64,000 nt of DNA, taken from NCBI RefSeq assembly GCF_019925205.1, contig NC_083565.1, positions 9,901,001-9,965,000 on the forward strand, read 5' to 3'. The DNA comes from Metopolophium dirhodum. Its lineage: Eukaryota > Arthropoda > Insecta > Hemiptera > Aphididae. Position 1 is the first letter of the stretch, and each line of letters begins with the position of its first letter. Below, piece after piece: positions 11,601-25,974 of this stretch. Position numbers and translations under genes: made by a program. A model generated the notes under the pieces. The model did no database searches. It had not been told where the DNA came from and saw only the letters and a list, made by a program, of their open reading frames with translations.

Positions 11601-14600
11601 CGACGGCCTATTTACTGAACGATTAATGACTTCGCGCAACGGCAACAATGTATATAATTATATAATTGATCTAGCGATAAATTGTTGTTGATATTATTGC
11701 GTTTGGTTGCGTTTGTTTTTTTTTATTACATATTATTATAACGGAAGCTAATTGTTTCGAGAAAAACGGCCGAAGACAGCGGCGGCGTGCCAGATCGCGA
11801 GAGGAACGTCCGCCTCGGCCTATGGAGAGACCATGGGGTGACGCCGCCGCCGCCGCTGAGAGTCGATGACCCAAATAAACACACGCGGCCGGCACGCGAT
11901 TATTGTCGCGTGCGACGACGTTCCGTCTTATACGCCTCCGCTGGATAAAAAACAAAAAAAAAAAACCAAAAACTAATAAACAAGTATATCCTTTGCGACG
12001 ATGATATTCGTGTAAATACCAAAATAATATACGAAGTCGTGTTGTTATTATTACCATCGTCCGTGCACGTATACGTGACCGCGGCTCGAGCCTGTCATGC
12101 ATACATTATTATTATACGCACCATTATTATTTGTGTATCTATATTTATATATATATACGTTTGTGTTTATATCCAGTCGCTGCAGTGCCTGCAGATATAC
12201 ATATTATTTGATCGCAATGCGATGTGATAATATTTGACGCGCTCATCACAGAAATAAATACGACGACTCCCCCTCGTCCTTCGATGGAAACGTCCGCTGT
12301 ACACGGCGATTCGCCACAAACCACCACCTCTCTTTCATGATTTAATCAAAATTTGATTTTTAGAATTTTTAAGTTTACCCAAAAACCCCGTGTTTTCAAT
12401 TACTTAGATTGCTTTATACCATTATAGGGACGGTCGTCTTTGCGACGATACTGCAGACTTATATATATATATATATACATTATACATATGAGCCCAAAAA
12501 GTTGTATATTCCACTATATTCCAGATATTCACAGTGTTGTTAAATTGTTTCGTTCATATCATTATTTTAAATAGAATTTTATCGTAAGAAACAACACGAG
12601 ACATTCCGCGGACACCAAACTCGCAGTTGTCACGTATTCCGTCAAGAAACGGGTCGGGGACGTGAGCCGATTGATTCATCCTATAACCTACAGCAGGAAA
12701 CGAATATATAGCATATTATGTTGCATGGTGTTAAAATATATTATACAATAGCTGTCATTAGGTACATGCTCGAACACGTCGTATTTTGTATGGCTATATA
12801 ATATTATATTAATGCGATCATTTACTACCGATGAGGGTCGCGACCATAATATGTTATATAATATTAATACGTTAAAAGCTCCGTAAATTATGACAATTTA
12901 ATTACGATTACTATTGAAGGCAATCAGCGTGTGGTCCATTCACTGAATTTTGCATCCTTGACAATATGTGTGCAGCTTATAATATATACTATACACAAAC
13001 GAGTCGATTAATGTATAAAACGTGCCGTTCGATTTGCCGAGCCATTATTATGATCGTAACAAAACTTATAGGTGTATACATTTTTTTGACGTGCTCATAA
13101 AAATCACCGTCGCCGCAGGATACATAACGGTTAAAAATCCTCATCTATCGTAATCTCTCTTCATCGGCCCAATAAATCTCCGCATAGTGCAACAGTCACC
13201 TATTATTAATTATTACGAATCATCACAAATTAATTATAATATTATCATTATAATATATATATATATATATATTATATATTATACAAATGTAAACGACGCA
13301 AATAATGATAAACGATAAATGATATTATATTATACTTAATAATATTATACTTTAGTTATACAATCAATATATTGTGTTCGTAATCTTTGCTCGAGCAAAT
13401 GAATTACCACCGACAATGGTTTTATAGTGCGGAATATAAAATTTGGTTTTGACAACAATAAATTAGAACCGATCGTCAAAGCGATAAGACTTCATTAAAG
13501 AAAATCAAAAAAAAAAATCGAACCTTCGGCTGGGCGACCTATATAGTATATTTTAATTATATTATCACGAATAAAATATGGTTAGGTTAGGTTATATACA
13601 CGAACGTTTTATGAATATTGCAGTATATTATAAACTATATTAAGTATAAACACGTCACTCGCACTTTGCGGACTGTTGATCCACTTAAACGCTCAACACT
13701 GGTTAAAAAAACTTAATTTGCCGGATAACGCGCCGAATGTTGTTTGTGCTGTGATTTTAATTCAAAAACAACGATGAGAAATTATTGTACCTACTCGGAA
13801 AACGATATCGAGCAGAGCTTGCTTTAAACCGCGTTTGCGGACATTTTCTTTGAACGTTTTATGTTTAACCCTCGTACGAATTTCCGAAATATAACTCACT
13901 TGGGAGAGCCTGCAGAAGAAATTATCATATTAAACCTCATCCACGCAACCCAAATGTTTGGTCTTATGATTTTGCCGGACTAGCTAGGTCATGTCCAGCT
14001 TGGAGCTCAAATTTTGGCACCATATCGTGATTTAACGTTTGTATGTCAGTGGAATAATGTTCCTTTTCACATTTTTCTACCATGAACACATTTTTCTTTT
14101 TACCGTCATTGCAGCTATGGCGTTGCTATATTTGTGTTCGCGTCTTCTACCTCATGCGACGATAATCATCATTATATTATATTATATTCGATGTGCGTCT
14201 ACGAATTAAAAGCACAGAAAAATACGTGGGTGCGTTTGTTTCTACTTACATTTGGTCCGTTTCCATTTCGTGAGGCGTCGCTGTGCGCGCCGAAAACATT
14301 TGAATCAATGAAAATTGAAAACATGTCGCTACAGCGTTATAACGGTAATTTACAATAATATATTTATTAGACTACATAATATACACAATGTTTGCTAATA
14401 TATACTAATCATCGCTCGAAATGTACCTATAGTTTGTATTAAATGTTCACAACGAAATGTTATAGTCGACGGAATCGTTATATTATTGCTATATAGCAAT
14501 GAATCGGTTATAACGGTCTTATTCTAAGATCGTTTGTTCAGCCGTCGCAATCAGTTGTCGATCTTTTTGCGTGCCAAAACCGTCTGACAGTTTAACGTTT

Positions 14601-17600
14601 GACCGATGTATTTCGTTTGAAGTCTACGAGACAAACTATTGGAAACCGAAATGATATTCCGGGAAGTACGCTAGAAAAAGATAAATATAATATATTATAT
14701 AGGTTTTTTTGGACACGAGTGCTTGTTATGATGGTTTCTAATATTATTGTTTAGTGCAGACATGCAGCAGCAGTTGAACCCTGTGACCAAAAGTTATATC
14801 GTTCTTTCAACATGTACGTCAGAAATAAACGTGTACACATTACGACACAATTATTGTTTATTAAACATTATAACGCACATAAAATTAATAATTAGCGGAA
14901 CGGCGTATTAAAAATAAACGCTGTGAATCCCCCTATCCCCCCTAGTTTTAAAATGCATCCTCTATAGAGTATACTTTGACTGACCTTCCCCAGAGTTGCG
15001 GACAAACCTGCTGGTAGATTTTCATGTATGAGTGTATGACTTGTCTATATAATATAATGCATATGTATATTAATATCACCATGAGTTGCGGCGGGGGGGG
15101 GGGGGCATGGATTAGGTGTAGTATGAACTACGAATACCAAGATAGATTCACATATAATATATTATCTATTTGACATAACGAATGAGATGTTTCCAATGTA
15201 GTCGAATCGGAAGAGATTTTAAACAAGTTTGTATTTAAAAAGACAGACGTTTGATCTTATAAACTGTTAACAGGAATTACTTTATAAAATTGGTAGGTAC
15301 TATGTAAAGTATATTATATATTATGTAAGTGTCTTTGATTTGTTTATTTAAAACGGCTTTAATATTATAATTTTATTAATATATAGCTAAAATAAAAAAG
15401 GTGGATAAGTGGATGTCGCTCTGCTGTACGGTAGGTTACAAGTGGGTCACTGTAATGGATGGTGTTAAATTTGAATTCAATGATATAATATCATTGTATA
15501 AGAAAAACGATTCTGAGCGAAAACGGTCAGTCACCCTATGATATTACCAAGTATATTTGATGATATTATTGTGAATAAAGTAATTTATATATAACCTATT
15601 AACGTGGAGCCTTGTTTTAAATTTTCAATCCTTAGCCATAAAAGTTAAACATTTTATAAATTTTTAACCACAAAATAATTAATAAATTATAAATTTGATA
15701 AATGTTGTCAAAATTTGAACTTTAAATGCTTATAAAAAAAAATTGTGCAAATGTATTTTTTAATATTTTTCAACTGCTATTAAAACGATATATCAGGAGG
15801 TCTAATATTAAATTTTCACGCTTTTTTTACCCAACAAATAAAAATTTATTGATATTTATAGAAAAAAAAAACTAAAAAAAATTGAAAACTGACAATGTCC
15901 GTAAACAGCTCAAATAGAGTCAAAATATTTTCAAAATTGTATGGTGTATAGAAAATGCTAATATAAACATTCAGTGAAATTTTCAAGTATCTACAGTCAT
16001 TCGTTTTTTAATTACAATAAAATAAGAAAATCGTTACATGAGAAATCGAGTGAATATCAAATGTTGTAAAAATATAAATTTCAGACGCTCATAAAAATTT
16101 AATTTAAGTTTCTTCTAGACATTTTTTTTTTGATAAAGGTAGACAAACGTATGACTAATCTTATATTACATTTTCAAATCTTAGATTTAAAAAGAAAAAT
16201 TTTTATGAATTCTCATCAAAATAATTTGCTATTTTTCGTGATTTTTCCGTATTTTGTCAAAATTTGAACTTTAAATGCTTATAATTAAAAACTGTGACTA
16301 AGGATTTTTAATTTTTTTCATCTGCCTTTGAAACAATAAACTAGGAGCCTTCTATTAAATTTTCAAGCTTTTTTACTCAATAGATAAAATTTTATTGATA
16401 TTTATAGAAAAAAAAAACTAAAAAAATTGAAAACTGACAATGGCTGTAAACAGCTCAAAAAGAGTCAAAATATTTGGAAAATTTTATGGTGTATAGAAAA
16501 TGCTAATATAAACAACCAGTGAAAATTTCATGCATCTACGGTCATTTGTTTTAGAGTTACACCAATAACCAAAATCGATTTTGTTAAAAATCGATTTTGC
16601 GTAAAAATTCCCGTTTTTTCCTTAATTTTTCTTTTGGTTTTTCACATCGCTTTTGAAAACTACTGGGAAATTAAAATTTTGACCTCCCCAATGCACCAAC
16701 GATATTCACTTTCCCATCGAACAAGATACTGAAGTCGAAAATCGAAGCATTATTTCGACTACTTATCGTGTACACAGACACAAAAATAAAAAAATAAAAA
16801 AAAAAAAAAAATAAAAAAAAAAACACACATCATTGTAAAATCAATACATTCATCGTTTCACTCAGAATCTAAAAAAAAACAATATGTCATTCAGTAAGAA
16901 ATAATTTTAAACGAGACTCAATCTTCCCCCCCCCCCCCTAAGATTTTAAGTCATATAAATGATTCTATGATACGACGAAGTCGCGTGTTTACAGTTGGTC
17001 TAGTTTCGCGATGATGATCGGCAACGATCGTCGGCTGCGACCACAACGAATAGTGATATGCGAATGGGGCGGCGGCCGGAGCGGGTGCGCATATTATTAT
17101 TTTATAATATATATATACGCGCGCCCGCTGGCTTTGATGGCGGCCGTTTCGCGCGACACACTCGATGAAAGTGCTTTCTCGCATCCACTGCCAACTGTGT
17201 TCTGGCGTGATAAAAGATTCTTTAATTATCTTTATACATCTTTTAATGACCAACCCACCGCCGCCCCTGCAGCGTCACCGCGGCTCTCCTATACACTGCA
17301 GCACATTATTATTATTATAATATATATATACGTATATGCGCGTGTATGATATGTATAATATATAATATCGTTATATTTTTCTCGCCCGCCTCCTAGACTG
17401 CCAATCACGATCACGGGTCGTTTGTTCGCTGTAATCATTAAAATAAAAAATAATAAAAACAGACAGTATAGGTATAACAATATTGCTATTGCACGTAATA
17501 ATGCGCGTTCTGAAGCCGCGCGGTCGAGAGCGAGCCGAACCGAAGGGCGAAAAAACGACGGACGTACCTGCCTATATTATATTATATGTGGGTGAATGCG

Positions 17601-20600
17601 AAGACGAAAAACTAACCCACCTAAACATTCTGCCATCCGTGCGATGAATAATACGTATCACAATGACGCGTGCATAGCAATATTTACATGTTTATATAAT
17701 ATAATATATCGGGCGTATAATATAGCAAATAGCCTCGTGCTGTCGTTACATGTAAAACGCACCGCGGTTTTCGTCGGCGGGTGCTGGAAAGTTGCCTGTT
17801 CGAAACGTTAAAAAACACCACACGCCGTATACACACAATATGCACATAACACTTATTGCATGCGTGTACCACACGTATACCTATACTACACGCGAGTCTG
17901 GTGTCTGCATAACGTCCGACGGATTTCTTCGGATCGCAACAACAACAACAACAACAACAACAATAATAATGACAATAACAACACGGTTTCCGAAAACAAG
18001 AGGCGTTAACGCGATTTCTCAAACGGTCCACACGACACTGTCGACGTAAAGCTGCGCCTGTCCGTCTGCGCGAGCCCGCGCTGCAGCTGGCACGGATCCG
18101 GCGGTTTGTATATCCGCGTATGCTCATCACGGTGCGATATATGTGTATTATATAATATATTTTGCGAGCACCTCACTATTTCGGATATAATTTTTTTTTT
18201 TTATAGCAAGTTGTATTTACTCGTTGATGATGCCGCGCGATGAGAAGCGCGCGCGTTTGGCTATGCAGGATTTATATGCATGTTATTGTGTGGTTTTTTG
18301 GTACATTTTTGGACTGTATATTATATTATAGTGTAGTCGCATGGCACTTGGTAACATCGGTGATTAAGTAATTTCCAAGACGTCGTTTGGGTGACCGATT
18401 GAACGCACCGTTGAAAATAATTGTTGTAGAAACTATACGCAGTTTTAACAGAAGCGGTTTTTTCGTATACCATATATATTATGATTTATCACTGACCATA
18501 TTATAATATACTGTGAATCTACTATTTATTTATTTATTACTTTATATACGGAGAAAACTTCATTTACAAATTATAATTGACAGTATAGCACATTGCGCAA
18601 TCGTATAAAAAAAATATAACTTTCCTGACAACAACCTATTCAAATGATAATAATAACAAAAGTAATAAATCATAAGTAATTAAGTAGTATTATATAAGGT
18701 GATCATCTTAAAATAATAAATAGTCCAAAATAATGCACCAAAAGTCCGTAGCCCTATTAGTTATTATCTAGTATTTATACTATAGGAAAGTTTATAAATT
18801 AAAAACGTGGTGTTAACCGAACAATAAATCAAATATTATCTAGATCACTATGATCGGTAAAATTTCCAACCACCCATTAAAGTTTTAGTTGCAGGAGAAG
18901 TGTGTTAAAAAAGATATTCAGCTTTAATATTGTATACAAAAAAAGTGTCTTTATATTTCTTGTGATATGATATTCTATACTATATAATTATTTATTATAA
19001 TATTATATCTTGTGCCGAGATGAGTATATTGAGACGATTTCATAAGCATATGATCAGCTGTATAACTTGAATTAAAAAATGTAAAAACATAACATACGGA
19101 ATTGTATCGCTGTGTATCTCGGTTTTAGTGTGTACCTCAACCTCTGAAATTTTCGTCCAAATCGGTCGAGTAGTTTTTGAGTCAACGAGCTATAAACATA
19201 CGAACATTGCCTTTTGTTAGACTTTAAACATTTCAATAACAAACAATTCATTTATTATTATTTTCTTTTATTTAAAGACTACAGTTGGTCTGTACCATTT
19301 TTTTTTTATACAATTGTATTTCTGTAACCATTGGCAACCCTACATATAAACAATAACACTATTTGGTTTTCGAGCCAAACCGAGATTCATGTGTGAGCCA
19401 GGTGGCAACCCTATAGAAACCTACTTGGGTTGAAAAACGAGGCAAAGAACACTCTCCCCGCGAGTCTCAGTGAATAATTATGCGATGTGTGCAAAATATT
19501 TGTGCCAATTGGTTCAGAAGTTTCCAAGTCTGTGAGCCCCGTACAATAACGTGCATTAATTTATGTATCATAATATTATATAAGATATATATTTTTTTCT
19601 TTATATCTTTTTCGTCTGCCGAATATTCCTCGTTCGTTTTACTGACTGCACGGCCCGGCCGTCGTCGTCATCGCTGCCGCTGCTGCTGCAGTGACCGCAG
19701 GCGGCGTGCGTAACGGCGACCGCAAAATATAAAATCGTGTCCCGTTGATTCGCCACGGACGACACGTGCGATATTTATAAACCAAACATATATGATACAC
19801 GGGCGTAATATATAACGTATATTATATACGTATAATATAATATATATATATATATAAATATATATTACTCGGGGGCCCGTGGGCGGTTTATACGTTGCGT
19901 AATTATACTGCGGCCAGTACACGCGCACGTCAGTAATAATAATAAAATAATATAATATATTATGTGCATTATATTATGCTCGCAGTGGACTAATAACCGA
20001 CGATTATTACACACATGTCAACTCCGTACCCGCGGGTGGGTGGGTCGTCCACGCGAGGAGTGTGGGTGGAGGGGGATGGTTTTGTGATTTTCTCGGTCGA
20101 CTGCTGCAGCAGAAACGATATTATTTGTAATAATAATAATAATACGATACGCGATTTATCAACGCATATTGTGTACACTATTATAATATTGTAAAAGGAC
20201 TGTTGCTGTGAAGGATTTATAATATCGATCGTATAATTTTATGCGACACGACTACGGCGGTGATACGCGATGCAATGACGCCTAAACGTGCATATTATTG
20301 TGATACGCGGCCATGTACTGTGTAATGTTTAGGTTATAATAATAACACCGACTTTCCGGCGGCTGCGGTGGCGCCGTTGTTATGCTATCGAGCGAAACAA
20401 TAATATTTCAATAACAAGTGGCCGCCTCCGCCGTCGTTCTGCGAAATAAAACCCATTACAGTAATGTTATTATGGTTATGATTATGATTATGTCACGTGC
20501 CCAGCGGCGTCGTCCATGCGCCGCCGCGACATATGGTCTGTCCGCGCCCCGCGGGCTGCGAAATCTCTGCGCGCACTTTCTTCCTCCTCCACCTGAAATG

Positions 20601-23600
20601 CCCAACCCCCTCTTCACCGCCGCCCCTGTTTTCCATACGGCAACGCGTACAACACGTTTTGTGACGCCCGACAAGTGCTCACTCACCCTGAGGAGGAGGA
20701 GGAGATTTTCAGGGCGTCCGGGTAGGTTGAAGGAGCGGTGACGTTCGCAGGTGGACGGGGTTATTAATTGGCTTCGTCCGACGAGTTTCGCGCGTATGAC
20801 TTATATGATATCTTTCTTTCGGCGCAGTCATCGCAGCCTCGACGAAACACAAAACGTCTAATAACCGTCCGTAATGACGTCCGACGACAATATAGACGAT
20901 CGCGCGTTGCTCTGTTATCGTGTCTTAATGATATACATATATGCGCATACAGCTGCATAATAATTTTATGTCCGACGCGAATGACTGCCGTATTTCGCGG
21001 GTCGTATAACTCCTTTCGCTCAAAAATGACTTTTCTCTTTTAGCCCGTGTATGATAAATTAGCTTCATATCTTAGCCCGTAGCTTCAAGTTTGACATTTT
21101 TCAAAGCATTGTCTCAAAATAAGTTTAATAATGCCATTTAGCACTATACCAGAGATCTCCAATAGGCTTCTATTGCTCTTAAAAAAAGATATCGTGTTTG
21201 TGTACATTTACAATAGCTGTTATTATGTAGTGCTATGGTATTTAACGTGATTAATGAATATAAATGTATTTATTAATAAAGACTTCGATGTTTGTAAATC
21301 GGATAGGTATTCATATTATACAGATAATGACACAATGTTGTAACAATCCGTACACACGACTATTATCCGTATTAGTATGGCTATGACTTTATGAGTTATA
21401 AGTTATAACATAATATCAAACATAAATAATTTTGAGACAGTGCTTCCCAAATTGTTGGCGTACGTGTAAACCGTGTGCGAAAAGAACACTATTATTTTAA
21501 TTTAACAGAGTTAACTGCTTTATCGTATTCGGGCGAATGGAGTACCGGCCAGATTTCGTGTACGTACCTGCGCCTGTGGCCGCCAACCGTGCATCTGCGC
21601 AGGAACCGTATAGTCCAATAAGTGATGTTTCCTGCATCTCGAAATCCGATACTCGCCGCCGAACGTTTCTGAACCAAGTCCAGGAGATCGTGGGAGGGTG
21701 AACAATTTTTTCTCTGTTTTAAAAATGCATGACGGGAAATTTTTTTTACACAAAACATTTACAGGTATACATCAACCCACAGGATTCGTTAAATCTGTCG
21801 TGCGCAGACGGTCAACCGTCTGCGTATAGGTTTCGGTTACACACTTCCACGACGTGTGATACGATCTGCAGGTCATCTGTAGCTGTACATAATATTATAT
21901 CGAATTTCTATATAGTCTAGTGCGTCGCGTGGGATAGGGCCTACAACATTCGACACATATTATTGTCGTGTATAGGCGGGCAATAATATTATGTTATTGT
22001 GCGCGGCGATCGACTTGACGAAAATCTATTGTTTTCGGTCGCAACTCGCCGACGGTCCGTATAATGTATGCGCTACATATTATTATGCTCAATGGCAAAA
22101 ATCGCAATGTGACGACGAGACCATGTCAAACCAAGTGCAATACGACTTATAAGCATTAACACGATCGTCGTGTGCGTATTACATTAAAGTCGAACGGCAT
22201 CGTGTCCAGCTGCAAAGCGATTCCGTGGTACGAGGAACAAAACACCGATTACAATAAAGTCCGCGTCATTGTAGGTTACGACCGACTCGCGTGAGAAATG
22301 ACGCTCGTCTGTAAACCGAACTCGTGTAATAATAATATGTATAATATATATTATGTATACAATATGGACTAAAGTGTTTAATAAAAATAGACGGGCGCGT
22401 TGTCAACACAACCCTAAACAACGATTAACAATTCACGGCATGTCGGCGGGTGGAAATGTTTATATATAACGAAAAAAAATATGAGAATTTATTATGTTTA
22501 AAGTTCAATATTAATTCGGTAGGTACTGTTCGCGCGATAAATCTCTGTATATTATACGACCGCGACAAGATTAATCGTTCAAAGTGTTCGCATGTAAATA
22601 ATAATTATATTGTTCAAAAACTCGAACGAGGTCTTCTTGGATAATAAACGCAGCATAATCATTTTTTTTTTTTTAGTTTTATGATCATTCGTTTTGTCAT
22701 CGTAATATTATAGCGTAATCGCGTTTGAAAGCCTCATCGTCGCCTTGACAACACATAACTGTACCATATTATAGGCCGCAATCATGGTGTGAATAAAATA
22801 CTTAAAATATGCATTACGTGGCTATACTGTACTCTATATTATATAAAATGTATATATAAATATATTGTACGTAACTGTATGCCGCCTGTAGGTATATATA
22901 AAATATAATGTATTATGTATATATTATATTAATGTATATTATATATTATGTGTTTGTAGATTATTATACTGTCGTTGACTAAATCATTCGCGTGTCGTTT
23001 ATATTTTGTAGATTTTTCGTCCGAAATATTTAATATTTTAGAGGTTTATTTTAAACTGCAAAGGTGTACATACTGTGTATATTGTTGGTGTGCAGGGAAA
23101 TGTGTGAGATTTTTGACATTTTAATCATAAACTAATTTGATAATATTACCTACTGGCTTAATTTATGCTGTGGTAAAATATTGATTTTTTAATACCCCCC
23201 CCCCCCCACCCGAGTAATTATCGTTGGAAAAAATCGTTGCCTATTCGCTGAAGTCTGCAGTGAATCCATGGACAATCGTCCCGCAGTGTACCATACACAT
23301 TACACATACATTATTAAATTCTTGTAGGTACTGTATTTTATTTTATTCGTGAGATTAATAATGTAATTAATTCATGGAACACAAGTAAAACAATAACTTA
23401 AAATTAATACGGAAACTATAATATTTTTTAGTAACATAAAAACATTCGTTAATTAATTCGTTTAGTCATAGAGTCAACGACCCGTGATCCCGAAAAGTTA
23501 TCTCGCGTTAATTTTGGCCCAAACAATTATTTTATTTTTAGAAATAATGAATTACTCCATAAATATATTAGGTGGTGTGGTGACAATTGAAATCATTTAT

Positions 23601-25940
23601 TGGTTCTGTATGCTTAGGCCCAAAGACCAAGAATTTTAAAATGCTCTCAACAATATATTTTCCTGAAACATAATTTATCGTAAGCACGCAATTTTTGAAT
23701 GACAAATGTTGATTTTTTTAACATTATCTGAATTAATAAATATAATACGAAACTGCTAAAGATGTACAAAAATATTCAAACTGCAGTTATGCCGTAACGC
23801 CGCATGATTTCATAATTTATATATTATATGCAGTGAAATATACACGGTCATCTGCACAATTAAAATAGATTTAAATTAATGTGTTTAAATAATTATTGTA
23901 GTTCGTATAATATTATTAATATGTTTATTTTACGAATTTGTTGAAAAACATGTACCTGTCATTTGTCTTACTTTAAACTTTAAACCGTATTAAATAAATA
24001 CTCTATTGGTGTCGGGTATTCAAGACTCGATAAAACATATTATTCGCCTACTGACAACCCAAGTTTGCGAGTTTGTATATTATTTCCTTTACGTCGTGTA
24101 CATTTTTCTTATTAGATTATATTATGTATTTTGGCTTTTGGGGTTGTAACTTGTATTGATATATAATATGTACCCGTGTAAGTTAACATACATGCACCAT
24201 GTATATTATGCGGCCGTCGGGGAAGAAATAAAAACATACGATTGCCATTTAGCATTAACACTATTAACCATACGGTACTCGACCGAAGTATATATTATAT
24301 TTTACCCAATACAATAATATTACGGCCAACTCTTGGCCGCCGCGTGGCATTGAATTAATCACGCTAATGATGACACATTTAGCGATTGCACCGCAACCGT
24401 CAGTCGACAGTTGTTGACAGGAAAACATTTTTTAATATCGCCGCGTCTTACAGTTTTTTTTCGCTCTCGTCCAGATGATTTTAATATCGAATCCATAATT
24501 TTCGTTGAAAAAAAAAAATAATAACAATAATAATAAATAAACACTCGCACGTCACTCATCACACGGACAATGATATTCAACATAACGATCGTTGCGATTG
24601 TGTGTGGCGGTCATTTCGCGTATATAACCTACCTATGGAGAATAATATAAAAAAAAAAAAACACCGATCGACAACCTCCCATTTATAGCTCTGTCGGTTT
24701 CGCAAGACCGCGTCGCCTGCAAGATATTCATCTCGTATATAATAATAATATATTATAATCGGAAACGTTTGCAGCGATCGCGAGTGTGCACACACAGACA
24801 AACACAAATATGTCTGTATGCAATATACCGTAATTATATTATCGTTGTTCTATGCGCCATAATAATATATATACCTAATTACGCAAGGTATATGGTGTGT
24901 GTGTGTGTGTGTGTTGTGTGTCCCTTTTCGTCGTCGTCGTCGGCCCTTTCTAATCGTGCGGTCCACGGCGGCGATGGTTATAAGCACAGGCCATCAATCA
25001 CGAACTGTGTATAATATGTTTTTATCTATCTGTGTACATACATAATATTATTATTTATTATTGTTAAGTAACTTCGTTTAGCGACGCGTTGACAATCGTT
25101 GCGGTGGTTGTGCGTGCATTAGCGGTGATACGATCGTTGCGGAGACTTGACCCCGTACGAGCCGTAGTCGTGTCCCATCTCTATATAGAAATATAAATAA
25201 CGCAAGCGCGTCTCGTGTCCGGCCAAATTCGATTTTTCGTCGACGACTGTCGCACATGAATAATTATTGTTGTACGGACCGAACAAGCGGTGCGGCCGTG
25301 CGGCTAAACAATGGCCGTCTCGCCCAAAACGAATGCCGTCTTGTCCAACCGCTGCGGAAGCCTTACAATAATATTATACGTCCTGCAGCGATGACACTGA
25401 TTGTCTGTCCTCGCGTTGTCGGTAAAATATAAAAACAGTACAATTTTGATCGGGACCGTGCACAATTTTCCGGCTCGTCAGACTTTTCCGAATTCCTGTG
25501 ATGAAATCCATAAGTCTTACGTACGAGCACACGCGAATGACTAACTTAAGGAATAACGACTCGCAACGTTAAAGTCCCGTGGCCGGGTTTGCGCCGCTCG
25601 ACAAAACGTATATACCAGAGATCATCCGTAAATGGCGGCGCAAGGACGAAAAATGTATTTTTTAATTATTATTTTTAATGGTGAATTAAATGAGTTTGTC
25701 ATTAGTTTTAATTTAATTTTTTTCTTTTGCCTTTGCTTTATTTGAACATTGAACCGCGTACGTTCAAGAATTTGATTGCCCCGAAAACTTCACGAATTAC
25801 TAAAGTGGCCAAAAATATTAATTGTAGATCCCTGGCGTACATGCTATGTATGCAGTTTATGTATGAATGGTAGCGAAAAACAGGAAAAAAAAGATTGTAC
25901 CTAATTGTCTGGCACAAGTCTGCAAAGTAAAGTATTTGCC

Positions 25941-25974
<34 letters not shown>

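Noticed and set aside
13578..13594. GGTTA repeats as interstitial telomere (also CCTAA at 45120-45136)
   Set aside because: Only three units at each site; chance is likely in 64 kb of AT-rich DNA, so there is no sign of a telomere array.
17684..18130. 148-codon minus-strand frame with polycysteine
   Set aside because: The cysteines come from a CAA/AAC microsatellite; the rest is Arg-rich from a GC-rich island.
20418..20741. 107-codon + frame in a GC-rich island
   Set aside because: No recognisable domain, an opposing frame is open too, and composition matches CpG-island noise.
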